From: Microvirga arsenatis | GTDB lineage: Bacteria; Pseudomonadota; Alphaproteobacteria; Rhizobiales; Beijerinckiaceae | Direction: 5' to 3' | Assembly (NCBI RefSeq): GCF_009910705.1 | Contig: NZ_JAAAXJ010000005.1 | Location: 186,001-250,000 of the forward strand | DNA: 64,000 bases | Shown here: piece by piece, positions 24,768-31,871 of the stretch | Position numbering within the stretch: the first letter of the stretch is position 1 | Layout of the letters: the number at the start of each line of letters is the position of its first letter | Made by a program: the position numbers and the translations under genes | The notes under the pieces: model-generated | What the model saw: the letters and a program-made list of their open reading frames with translations, nothing else | Database searches by the model: none | What the model was told of the DNA's origin: nothing

Positions 24768-25886
24768 CTAAACCCTCATCGGCATCAGCACGCAGAGCAG
24801 GCTGTCGTCTGCGGTGGGTTGGAAGATCGTCGGGGAGCCGTTGTCGGCGAGCCTGATCACGGCCGTGTCGGTGCCGAGCGCGCCGGCGATGTCGAGTGCG
24901 TACCTGGCGTTGAAGCCGATGGAGAGAGCCTCGGCATCGTAGTCGACTTCGATCTCGTCGGTCGCTGTGCCGGCGTCCGGATTCTCGACGGTGAGCGTCA
25001 GGCGCCCGTCGTCGAAGGCGAGCTTCACGGCCCGGCCGCGCTCGGTGGAGACGCTCGACACCCGATCGATAGCGGCCTTGAGGGCGGTGATCTCGACGGT
25101 AGCGACCTTGTCGTTGCCCCGCGGGATCACACGCTGATAGTCCGGGAAGGTGCCGTCGATCAGCTTCGAGGTCAGCACCGTATCGCCGAAGGCGGCGCGG
25201 ATCTTGTGCGGTGACAGGTCGATGCGTACATCGTCCTTCCCGGCTTCCTCGGCGAGGCGGGCGAGCTCGGCCACGGTCTTGCGCGGGACGATCACGCCCG
25301 GCATGCCGTCCATCCCCTCCAGGCCAGACGGCCCATCCACATGAGCCCGTGCCAGGCGGTGACCGTCCGTGGCGACGGCATAGAGGTGGCCGCCCTGGAC
25401 ATGGAGATAGATGCCGTTGAGGTAGAAGCGCGTCTCTTCCGTCGAGATCGCGAAGCTGGTGCGCGCGATCATCTTCGCCAGTGCCACGCCCGGCAGGGTG
25501 AAGGAATGCGGGAACTCGCCAGCGGCGAGGTCCGGAAAATCGGATGCGGGCAGGGCCTGCAGCGTGAAGCGCGAGCGGCCCGCCTTCACGGCCACGCGCC
25601 CTCCGCCGTCGGTGGCTTCGATGGCGACCTGCGCGCCGTCCGGCAGCTTGCGCACGATGTCGTGCAGCAGGTGAGCCTGCACGGTGATGGCGCCCGCGGT
25701 CTCGACCTGGCAGTGAATGCGGCCGGTCATCTCGATATCGAGATCCGACGCCTTGAGGTTCAGGGCCTCGCCGGCGGCATCCAGAAGAACGCTGGAAAGG
25801 ATTGGGATGGTGGTCCGCTTCTCGACCACCCGGTTGAGGGCAGCGAGATTCTTGAGGAGCGCGGCGCGTTCGGCAATGATCTTCAT
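24768..25886 (-). CDS. dnaN: DNA polymerase III beta sliding clamp (prophage copy)
   Basis: 372 residues, full length. Three clamp domains are visible: MKIIAERAALLKNLAALNRVVEKRTTIPILSSVLL, then HSFTLPGVALAKMIARTSFAISTEETRFYLNGI and ATDGHRLARA, then LIDGTFPDYQRVIPRGNDK and the C-terminal PTIFQPTADDSLLCVLMPMRV. The closing LMPMR forms part of the partner-binding pocket. The clamp tethers polymerase to DNA. Start ATG 25886 is the family start. A second, phage-borne clamp is unusual and suggests that the phage replaces or redirects the host replisome. Confidence 0.95.
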   Translation of the reverse strand: MKIIAERAALLKNLAALNRVVEKRTTIPILSSVLLDAAGEALNLKASDLDIEMTGRIHCQVETAGAITVQAHLLHDIVRKLPDGAQVAIEATDGGGRVAVKAGRSRFTLQALPASDFPDLAAGEFPHSFTLPGVALAKMIARTSFAISTEETRFYLNGIYLHVQGGHLYAVATDGHRLARAHVDGPSGLEGMDGMPGVIVPRKTVAELARLAEEAGKDDVRIDLSPHKIRAAFGDTVLTSKLIDGTFPDYQRVIPRGNDKVATVEITALKAAIDRVSSVSTERGRAVKLAFDDGRLTLTVENPDAGTATDEIEVDYDAEALSIGFNARYALDIAGALGTDTAVIRLADNGSPTIFQPTADDSLLCVLMPMRV

Positions 25887-25938
25887 GGGTGTTGCCCTCG
25901 GGAGGGTGGGCGGGCTCAAGGCCCGCCCGGTTTACGTT

Positions 25939-26937
25939 TTAGCCCTGCATCTCCGGTGTGCCTTCGAAGGTCGGCAGGCCGGTTTGACGAGCAACCGTGA
26001 TCAGGTCATCGCGCACTCGCTCAGTGATGTGCTGGTCGGGACGGTAGAGCTGGTAGAACCAGACGATCCTCGAACCAGCCTTGCGGTAGCGCAGGCGCAC
26101 GGGAATTCGCACGGGCTCACCCATGAAGAATGGTGCGATGCTGAGCAGGAAGATGCCTGGCACCTTCAGCGGCTTACCGTCGGCATCCTTGTGCACTTCT
26201 TCCCAGACGATCTGCCCCTCGCCGGTCTGAAGGGTCGTGGCCGATTTCACGACCGCCTCGACGTTGACCTGCAAGCCGCGCGAGAGCTGAACCAGATCGG
26301 CCGGCGTTGCGACGGTGGTGGCGAAGTCGCGTTCGAGGGCGATCTTCTCGGCATCGGTGGGGCTGGAGAGTTCGGCGATGCGGTCTTCGAGGAAGGCGGC
26401 GAATTCGGCCTGTTCCATCGGCTCGCCGTTCTGCTTGTTCCAAGCCTGCCACTCCTCCGAGAGGGGGAAAGCGTAGTGAATGCGATGCTTGCCATTGTCA
26501 GCCGCGCCGCCACTCTGGTTCTGGTGGTAGTCGATCACGGCCGTGAAGGTTGGCTTCTTCCAATCCGTGTTGGCGAAGACTACAGAATCACCGGTCTTGT
26601 GGCGGTCGACGAGTGCGATGAAGGAATCGAGGGTCAGCGCTGTGGCTGTGCCGCGCTTGAATCCGGGATACGTGCGATAACTTTCGAAATGCCGTGACAC
26701 ATCGACGAGGGTGGGAGTGTCGCCGTGGATGATCGCGACGGGGATTTCCGCTGGCACGCCGACTAGATCGGCGGGAGCTTTGATCGTGACGATCTCGACG
26801 CTAGTCGCTTTCGTGCCGAGTTCGGCAATGCGGTCGATGGTGCTGCCGTCGAACGTGAAGGCAGGGTCGAGCGGTCGCATTGCTTCTCCGACAACGAGCT
26901 CGGCTGTCTCGGCAGTCTTGGTGTCTTTGTTTTCCAT
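25939..26937 (-). CDS. DUF2303 family phage protein
   Basis: 332 residues. VEIVTIKAPADLVGVPAEIPVAIIHGDTPTLVDVSRHFESYRTYPGFKRGTATALTLDSFIALVDRHKTGDSVVFAN matches DUF2303, often found in phages and near recombination or replication genes. The C-terminal half is mostly beta (RKAGSRIVWFYQLYRPDQHITERVRDDLITVA). The function is unknown. It lies between dnaN and a small protein with a clamp-binding-like motif. Confidence 0.85.
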   Translation of the reverse strand: MENKDTKTAETAELVVGEAMRPLDPAFTFDGSTIDRIAELGTKATSVEIVTIKAPADLVGVPAEIPVAIIHGDTPTLVDVSRHFESYRTYPGFKRGTATALTLDSFIALVDRHKTGDSVVFANTDWKKPTFTAVIDYHQNQSGGAADNGKHRIHYAFPLSEEWQAWNKQNGEPMEQAEFAAFLEDRIAELSSPTDAEKIALERDFATTVATPADLVQLSRGLQVNVEAVVKSATTLQTGEGQIVWEEVHKDADGKPLKVPGIFLLSIAPFFMGEPVRIPVRLRYRKAGSRIVWFYQLYRPDQHITERVRDDLITVARQTGLPTFEGTPEMQG

Positions 26938-26973
26938 GATGAGCCCCTACGGCTTTCTGCTGGGTGGGAAGGG

Positions 26974-27306
26974 TCAACCGGCTGCTTCGCGCGGGCCGGC
27001 AAACATGTTCATCTGCTGCGGGTGCTCGGTGGAGAGCGAGCCGTCGTCGAGAACCCAATAAAAGGACGAACCGCGCACAGGTTTGGGGCGCTTCGACTGG
27101 ATGTCGGCGGTGATGGTGGCGCTGTTGCCCTCGACCTCGATGTCGAGCTTGAGGGTCACCGAACCCTTCACCTTCGCCTTGGCGCGACCGCCTGTCTGCT
27201 CTTTCAGCGCGGCGAGGGTTTCGGTGATCTCCTTCGACAGCTCGGCGGCAGCCTCGCCGTTTTCGAGTGCGCCGATGATGGTCTGCGCATCGCGGATGCG
27301 TTTCAT
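26974..27306 (-). CDS. Small phage protein with a sliding-clamp-binding-like motif
   Basis: 110 residues. The first half is helical (TIIGALENGEAAAELSKEITETLAALKEQTGGRAK), the second beta-rich (VTLKLDIEVEGNSATITADIQ). Near the C-terminus QMNMF (residues 98-102) fits the beta-clamp pentapeptide QL(S/D)LF loosely. The gene is two upstream of dnaN in the same transcript. This is the only hint to its role; no family known. Confidence 0.65.
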   Translation of the reverse strand: MKRIRDAQTIIGALENGEAAAELSKEITETLAALKEQTGGRAKAKVKGSVTLKLDIEVEGNSATITADIQSKRPKPVRGSSFYWVLDDGSLSTEHPQQMNMFAGPREAAG

Positions 27307-27331
27307 GGGAAGAACTCCAGGTGATAAGCGG

Positions 27332-27991
27332 TTATGCCGCCCGCCGCAGCGCGGTGGGGCAGTAGAGGTCGAGGGCGGCGCGGTAGGCGTCTGCCGCGTA
27401 GGCCCAGGGCCACACCTTGAGGCGGCCCTCGAGGCGCACGGGCTCGGCCTGCTCGATCGCTGCGGCCCAGGGCTTCGGCGCCTTCGCCATGAGCTGGCGC
27501 CGTTCGGTGGCGAGCATGCGGAGATCCCACAGCTTCACCGCCTCGCGCACGTCGTCGGGCAGGGGGTAGGTGAGGCCGGCTGCCTCGTGCACCGCTCCGT
27601 CGACGCGGCGTTTCAACAGCTTGAGCGCGGCTTCGACCGTCTTGTTGAAAGTGGCGGCCACGTCCGCGCTGCCGGTCCGCTGCAGCGCGACGAGCCCGCT
27701 GCAGGCGGCGATGGCCTCCGCCATCGGCGTGGCGATGTCGCCGGTATAGGCCTCGTGCGCGTCGTGCAGGAGGAAGGCGGCGGCGATGTCGCGGCGCCGG
27801 GTCTCGCGCATGATGGCATGCGCCCCTTCCACGCAATGCTGCGCCACCGAGTAGGGCCCTGCCGCCACATGCCCCGTGAAGCGCGGGATGCGCGCCAGCG
27901 CCGGGATGACGTCGAGGTCGAAGTTCACATCGTCGGCGGAAGGATTGACCAGGTCGAAGGCCCGACCCGAGGCGGTCTGCATCCAGGTCAT
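27332..27991 (-). CDS. HD-domain phosphohydrolase (YfbR/DatZ-like)
   Basis: 219 residues. FDLVNPSADDVNFDLDVIPALARIPRFTGHV and YSVAQHCVEGAH, then FLLHDAHEAYTGDI give the HD metal site (H, then HD, with Asp further on). This is the family of 5'-deoxynucleotidase YfbR and the phage dATPase DatZ; RFTGH...YSVAQH is typical of phage members. It probably removes phosphate(s) from deoxynucleotides. Start ATG 27991 follows CGGAGGTGGCGCA. It overlaps the upstream gene by 4 bases. Confidence 0.8.
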   Translation of the reverse strand: MTWMQTASGRAFDLVNPSADDVNFDLDVIPALARIPRFTGHVAAGPYSVAQHCVEGAHAIMRETRRRDIAAAFLLHDAHEAYTGDIATPMAEAIAACSGLVALQRTGSADVAATFNKTVEAALKLLKRRVDGAVHEAAGLTYPLPDDVREAVKLWDLRMLATERRQLMAKAPKPWAAAIEQAEPVRLEGRLKVWPWAYAADAYRAALDLYCPTALRRAA

Positions 27992-28263
27992 TGCGCCACC
28001 TCCGGTCTTTCCAGCACGAGCCGCTCGGCTGCGGCGAGGCGCTTCGCGAATTGCAGCAGGTCCTGCGCGAGTTCCGGCGTGACCGGTGCGCGCACGAGGA
28101 TCGGGCCGCTGATGGTGCCTGCGCGAACGGTGAGCATCCGGATCTCGTCGTTGGGGCGGGCGGCGTTCCTGAACAAGGCCCACTCGATCCAGAAGGCATC
28201 GCCGATACGGGAGCCCTCCTGAGTGCTGTTCGCGATCCTGTCGGTGGATTGCGCCAAGGACAT
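27988..28263 (-). CDS. Hypothetical phage protein
   Basis: 91 residues: MSLAQSTDRIANSTQEGSRIGDAFWIEWALFRNA, PNDEIRMLTVRAGTISGPILVRAPVTPELAQDLLQFAKRLAAAERLVL. Mixed alpha/beta, no catalytic motif. Both ends overlap neighbours by 4 bases, so the gene is real and translationally coupled. Start ATG 28263 is preferred to GTG 28266. Function unknown. Confidence 0.6.
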   Translation of the reverse strand: MSLAQSTDRIANSTQEGSRIGDAFWIEWALFRNAARPNDEIRMLTVRAGTISGPILVRAPVTPELAQDLLQFAKRLAAAERLVLERPEVAQ

Positions 28264-28484
28264 CACGCGGCCTCCTTCATGATCTGGACGTCACCCCTCG
28301 ACAGATTGATGTCCCAGACCTCGTGCGCCGCGCCGCCCATGAACCGGGCCTCGTGCTGGCGGGCCAGCGCTCGGGCCTCGGCATCGTCGCCGCGCAGACG
28401 CGCGGAGCGCCAGCGCTGGTAGAGCTCGGAATAGCGGTGCGGGGTCTTGCCGTAACGCTTGTAGGGGGATTTGCCCTTGGCCAT
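28263..28484 (-). CDS. Small basic phage protein
   Basis: 73 residues: AKGKSPYKRYGKTPHRYSELYQRWRSARLRGDDAEARALARQHEARFMG. Very basic N-terminal half suggests nucleic-acid contact. The start at ATG 28484 (MAKGKS) is chosen over 28496. Two bases overlap with the downstream gene. No family known. Confidence 0.55.
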   Translation of the reverse strand: MAKGKSPYKRYGKTPHRYSELYQRWRSARLRGDDAEARALARQHEARFMGGAAHEVWDINLSRGDVQIMKEAA

Positions 28485-28492
28485 GGTGCGCC

Positions 28493-28873
28493 TCACAGCT
28501 TGCCGGTGAAGTGAGCGGCCCAGATGGCGACGGCCCCGAAGAACATGGCGAGGCTCGCGAGCTCGGCGGCGCCGCTGGCGAAACGCTGAACCCGCGCGAA
28601 GCCTTGCGCGGAGGGCGCGGTGCGGTGCACCTCGTCGCGCTCGCTCCGCTCAAGGCGGTTCTTCGCCGCCAGACCGTGGATCGCCACCTGGTGCTCGGTC
28701 CATCCGGCGTCGCACAGGTTCACCGGCTCCTCGCCGGCCTCGGCCTTCAGCCGGCGCAGGTCCTCGACCATCCGTTGCCGGATGCATTCGTGAACCCGCA
28801 TCTCATGTCGTGGAACCGGCCAGATCCAGCCGTCATGCGTGGCGGTCTTCGCCTCGTTTCGCTCGTGCCCCAT
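28493..28873 (-). CDS. First gene of the leftward early operon, membrane-anchored
   Basis: 126 residues from ATG 28873 (MGHERNEAKTATHDGWIWPVPRHEMRVHECIRQRM). A charged helical body (EDLRRLKAEAGEEPVNLCDAGWTEHQVAIHGLAAKNRLERSERDEVHR) is followed by a C-terminal membrane helix (ELASLAMFFGAVAIWAAHF). It is the promoter-proximal gene behind the OL-type operators at 28907-28955, the position of lambda N or other early genes. Function unknown. Confidence 0.6.
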   Translation of the reverse strand: MGHERNEAKTATHDGWIWPVPRHEMRVHECIRQRMVEDLRRLKAEAGEEPVNLCDAGWTEHQVAIHGLAAKNRLERSERDEVHRTAPSAQGFARVQRFASGAAELASLAMFFGAVAIWAAHFTGKL

Positions 28874-28906
28874 GGAATGCCCCCATCGGTGTGTTGATGG
28901 AGCAAC

Positions 28907-28921
28907 GAAAGCATAACTTTC
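28907..28921. promoter_or_regulatory. OL1-type repressor operator
   Basis: Palindrome GAAAG-CATAA-CTTTC, 15 bases, 34 bases upstream of the first gene of the leftward operon. It is the same half-site as the operators next to the repressor gene. Confidence 0.7.
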
Positions 28922-28940
28922 AGATAGGCGCAAGCTCTAT

Positions 28941-28955
28941 GAAAGCAAAACTTTC
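28941..28955. promoter_or_regulatory. OL2-type repressor operator
   Basis: Palindrome GAAAG-CAAAA-CTTTC, extended by one more T/A pair on each side (TGAAAG / CTTTCA). The centre lies 34 bases from that of OL1. Confidence 0.7.
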
Positions 28956-29054
28956 AAATTGGCATCCGCGCGCACTTGCGCGGGCAAAGTCCCGACCTGT
29001 GAATTCCTGTGGATAGAGAGAAGAGACTCGACTCCTAGATAACGTTACCGCACC

Positions 29055-29324
29055 ATGAACGAAATGAGAACAGACGGGGCAGCGATGCGGTATCAGAGTG
29101 GTGTGAGCGAATTGCGCCAAGCCTGGGCGGTGGACATCCATTGCGAGGATTGCGGCCGCACCCGGCGCTTTCACCGGCGCGAACTTCTGGAGCTCGACAT
29201 GGAGGGATTTCGGACGTTCCCGCAGCTCGGGAGCAAGCTCTGCTGCCGGCATTGCCGGGAGCGTCGCGGGGAGGGGAAGAACATCTCCCTCAATCCGCGC
29301 TGGTTCAAACACTTTCTACAATGA
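29055..29324 (+). CDS. Zinc-ribbon protein divergent from the left operon
   Basis: 89 residues. Two zinc pairs CEDC and CRHC flank a basic region (GRTRRFHRRELLELD). It is transcribed away from the OL operators and toward the repressor, a place where lambda has rex-like genes. DNA or RNA binding or a partner role is inferred. The start at 29055 is the first ATG after the operators; a second ATG (29064) is possible. Confidence 0.6.
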   Translation: MNEMRTDGAAMRYQSGVSELRQAWAVDIHCEDCGRTRRFHRRELLELDMEGFRTFPQLGSKLCCRHCRERRGEGKNISLNPRWFKHFLQ

Positions 29325-29340
29325 GGGTGAAAGCGCTTTG

Positions 29341-29697
29341 TCAGTTTCGGGAAAGCAGATCCGGGACGTTCTGGCCTCCCGGTCCGTAGAGGGCCCATGC
29401 TGCCAGGCAGCCGATGGTCTTCCCGGCGGCCTCGATTCCGGCTTTGTGCTCTTTCGCCTTGGCAACGATGATCGCGTTGACCTTGGGGTCTTCGATGCTG
29501 AACTTGTACTGCACGCCGATGAGGGCCAGCAAAACGAGATTGGGCTTGTATTCCGGGCAGGCTGTGGCTGCCGCGAGTACCTGCGAAACGTGATTCATGG
29601 CGTTTCGCTGCGATTGGGTGAAGGTCTGGGCCGCGCCCGGCACCGACGAGAGGAGGTGTATCGTTGCCGTCGAAAGGCACAGGGCGGTGATCTTCAT
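29341..29697 (-). CDS. Secreted small protein inside the immunity region
   Basis: 118 residues from ATG 29697 with AGGAGAG before it. The N-terminus (KITALCLSTATIHLLSSVPGAAQ) looks like a signal peptide. The mature part FTQSQRNAMNHVSQVLAAATACPEYKPNLVLLALIGVQYKF, with CLAAWALYG near the end, contains two cysteines. It is downstream of the repressor on the same strand (18 bases), so the two may be coexpressed in the lysogen. That is the usual place for lysogenic conversion genes. Function unknown. Confidence 0.65.
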   Translation of the reverse strand: MKITALCLSTATIHLLSSVPGAAQTFTQSQRNAMNHVSQVLAAATACPEYKPNLVLLALIGVQYKFSIEDPKVNAIIVAKAKEHKAGIEAAGKTIGCLAAWALYGPGGQNVPDLLSRN

Positions 29698-29715
29698 TCC
29701 CATCTCTCCTCTGCT

Positions 29716-30456
29716 CTAAATGCCCAGCAGCTCGTCCACGGGGATGACGCGGTGCAGGCTCTTCACCTCGTCGCGGTCGAATTCGATCTCCATGGGCGGA
29801 TTGAACTGCGACACCACGATTTTGGTCGGGGTGCGCCGCACGAGGCGCTTGATGAAGCCGTCGCCGGGCTCCCCCTCCTCCGACGGCTTCAGCTCGATCA
29901 CGACGTAATCCATGATGGCAGGGGGCCGGTGCGGATCGACATAGATCCGTTCGCCCTCCTCATATTTGGGGATCATGCTGATGCCGGTCACGCGAAGGGA
30001 ATAAACGTCCTTCTTGTGCATGATGCCGGGCGGGCGCGGCGCCCAGTCCACCGTCTGGCCATTGAACTGGAAATCGGCATCGCCGCGCCGGCCGCCGATG
30101 GCCGCCCCGTATTCCGGAACGTTCCTCGGGCCGCCGAATCCTCGGAAATGAGGCAGGTCCTCTGCCTGGGACAGATCGATGTTGGGGGGAGGTGCGTCAG
30201 TAAGCATACCCGATGGTGCTGCTGGCTTGGGGGGCGCGGATCCATCGGGAGGGGTTCCGCGGCCATTCACCAGCCAGTCGACGCTGACGCCGAACCTATC
30301 GGCAATCCGGACGATGTTGTCGTTCTTGATCCCCTGATCGCGTTCCCAATTGCCGACGGCGCCGCGGGTTACCTGCAGCTGCTGCGCAAACTCTTCCTGA
30401 GTTAATCCGAGCACCCGCGCGCGCAGGTGCCGGATCCGTCCACCGGTCGTTTCCAT
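29716..30456 (-). CDS. CI-like repressor with HTH and S24 domains
   Basis: 246 residues from ATG 30456. N-terminal HTH (IRHLRARVLGLTQEEFAQQLQVTRGAVGNWERDQG) is followed by a Pro/Ala linker and a LexA/CI-type S24 domain with the catalytic Ser in RVTGISMIPKYEEGE and Lys in GDGFIKRLV. I see no clear Ala-Gly or Cys-Gly cleavage bond, so induction by RecA is uncertain. The frame extends to 30516 but that part overlaps operator DNA and lacks repressor features. It should bind the GAAAG-N5-CTTTC sites in OL and OR. Confidence 0.88.
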   Translation of the reverse strand: METTGGRIRHLRARVLGLTQEEFAQQLQVTRGAVGNWERDQGIKNDNIVRIADRFGVSVDWLVNGRGTPPDGSAPPKPAAPSGMLTDAPPPNIDLSQAEDLPHFRGFGGPRNVPEYGAAIGGRRGDADFQFNGQTVDWAPRPPGIMHKKDVYSLRVTGISMIPKYEEGERIYVDPHRPPAIMDYVVIELKPSEEGEPGDGFIKRLVRRTPTKIVVSQFNPPMEIEFDRDEVKSLHRVIPVDELLGI

Positions 30457-30471
30457 GGGGGGCAGAATGTC

Positions 30472-30486
30472 GAAACAGATGCTTTC
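30472..30486. promoter_or_regulatory. OR-type operator next to the repressor start
   Basis: GAAAC-AGATG-CTTTC, one mismatch from the perfect palindrome. It lies 16 bases upstream of the repressor ATG, where it could control the repressor's own promoter. Confidence 0.6.
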
Positions 30487-30492
30487 ATTCAT

Positions 30493-30508
30493 CAACAGAT
30501 ACGCTTGC
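30493..30508. promoter_or_regulatory. Weak middle OR site
   Basis: CAACAGATACGCTTGC resembles the neighbour GAAACAGATGCTTTC with one extra base in the middle. It would complete a three-site OR, but the match is poor. Confidence 0.3.
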
Positions 30509-30514
30509 GTGTTC

Positions 30515-30533
30515 ATGAAAGATATGCTTTCAT
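30515..30533. promoter_or_regulatory. OR-type operator overlapping the cro promoter
   Basis: ATGAAAG-ATATG-CTTTCAT is a perfect 7-bp palindrome. It includes TATGCT (30523-30528), a plausible -10 element for the Cro-like gene, whose ATG is only 6 bases further on. Binding of the repressor would shut this promoter. Confidence 0.7.
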
Positions 30534-30539
30534 TGGTTC

Positions 30540-30779
30540 ATGAGCGATGGACTGACAGAGGCGAAGGAAAAGGCGGGCGGGCCGGTCGGCTTGGCTCGTC
30601 TCCTGAACGAGATCGGCGTTGAGATTACCTCTCAGGCCATTTCGCAGTGGCAGCGCATTCCGCCCGCTCGTGTCCTCGATGTGGAGAGGGTCACGGGCGT
30701 GTCGCGCTATGAGCTTCGCCCTGATCTGTATCCGCCCCCGACCGATCTGGCGCCTCCTGGCTCGGAGGTGTCCCCATGA
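30540..30779 (+). CDS. Cro-like / YdaS-family helix-turn-helix protein
   Basis: 79 residues. EAKEKAGGPVGLARLLNEIGVEITSQAISQWQR with PPARVLDVERVTGVSRYELRPDLYP is the Cro/YdaS layout (HTH then a conserved R-x-x-L-R-P-D end). It is the first gene to the right of OR and divergent from the repressor. No ribosome-binding site is visible, so the transcript may be leaderless. It overlaps the next gene by 4 bases. Confidence 0.8.
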   Translation: MSDGLTEAKEKAGGPVGLARLLNEIGVEITSQAISQWQRIPPARVLDVERVTGVSRYELRPDLYPPPTDLAPPGSEVSP

Positions 30780-31177
30780 CCGAGCGGCCTCCCTCCCAGT
30801 ACATCTTCGGCTTCCTGCCCTCCTTCGCGAGCTGGGCGCTCGGCGCCGAGGACATAGCCGACTATCTGCGGGCGGGCCGCCTCGGCCTCTCCGTCGATGA
30901 CCTGGGGCGCTCCTGCGAGCGGATGAGCCGGATCGACGGTAACGGCGATCTGAGATCCATTCAGTGGTGGATGTGCCGCTTTGCCGAGATGCGGGGCGGG
31001 CATTCCCGTGACGACATGGCCTGCATCCAGAAGCGGATGTGCCGGATCGGCTTTTCCCTGAACCAGATCGAGTCCGCCCTCGCGTTGAGCGAGCGCGAGG
31101 CTGCGCAGCGCCTCCTTCAGGTGGGTGCGGGCGGGACTGGTGCGGGGCAGGGCGTTCATGTGCGGGGTCCTCCGTGA
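30776..31177 (+). CDS. Hypothetical early phage protein
   Basis: 133 residues. FGFLPSFASWALGAEDIADYLRAGRLGLSVDDLGRSCERM and SIQWWMCRFAEM contain many Cys, Trp and Met residues. No known domain. It follows the Cro-like gene with ATGA overlap, in the position where lambda has cII or other early regulators. Confidence 0.6.
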   Translation: MTERPPSQYIFGFLPSFASWALGAEDIADYLRAGRLGLSVDDLGRSCERMSRIDGNGDLRSIQWWMCRFAEMRGGHSRDDMACIQKRMCRIGFSLNQIESALALSEREAAQRLLQVGAGGTGAGQGVHVRGPP

Positions 31178-31265
31178 TGTCGTAACGCCGCCACCATCGC
31201 AAAGCTTAACCGTTCCCGCTCTGGGAAAAGCCTGCGCTTTTTCCCGTTGACGCCCGAGGTGTCTC

Positions 31266-31778
31266 ATGAACCGCCCGATCTCCGATGCCTGGTTCCACCG
31301 CATCAAGGCCGCTACCCGCGATCTCGTGAAAGCCTGCGGCGGCCTCGACCGGTCCGGCGAAGTCGCCAGCCTCGGCAAGAGCACCATCGGGCGCTACCAG
31401 TCCTCCACCGACCCGGACATCATCCCGCTGCCCGCGGCGCTCGCTCTCGAGGCCGAATGCGGCATTCCGTACATCACCGCCGTGATGGCGGAGCTGAACG
31501 GGCGGCGGCTCAACGATCCCGATGCTGCGCAGGGTGCGACCGTCGCGTGCGTCGCCCGCGGCCATGCGGAGGTCATGCGCTCCAGCGCAGAGGTGGGCGC
31601 TGCGGCGGCGGACGCACTCTCCGATCTCACGATGACTCCGGTGGAGGCGGACATCGTCGACCGGCAACTCGCCGATCTGATCGCCAAGGCCACCGAGCAG
31701 CGTCAGCGCCTGGCGGCGGTGAAGGCGGGGGAGGCGACGCAGCCCACGCCGCTGCGGATGGTGCCGCGCGGGGGCTGA
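31266..31778 (+). CDS. Putative CII-like phage regulator
   Basis: 170 residues. FHRIKAATRDLVKACGGLDRSGEVASLGKSTIGRYQSSTDPDIIPLPAALALEAECG resembles phage regulators with a helix-turn-helix that reads STIGRYQ as recognition helix. The second half is helical (EVMRSSAEVGAAAADALSDL). The position suggests a CII-like activator or replication regulator. Confidence in the role is low; in the gene, good. Confidence 0.6.
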   Translation: MNRPISDAWFHRIKAATRDLVKACGGLDRSGEVASLGKSTIGRYQSSTDPDIIPLPAALALEAECGIPYITAVMAELNGRRLNDPDAAQGATVACVARGHAEVMRSSAEVGAAAADALSDLTMTPVEADIVDRQLADLIAKATEQRQRLAAVKAGEATQPTPLRMVPRGG

Positions 31779-31871
31779 CGCGGCACCATCCCGGCGAGCG
31801 GGAACACCTGCCGCCCAAGACCAAGAGGCCAAGAGGCCCGGTGTTGCGTAATTCGAGTGTAGGGGCAACCA

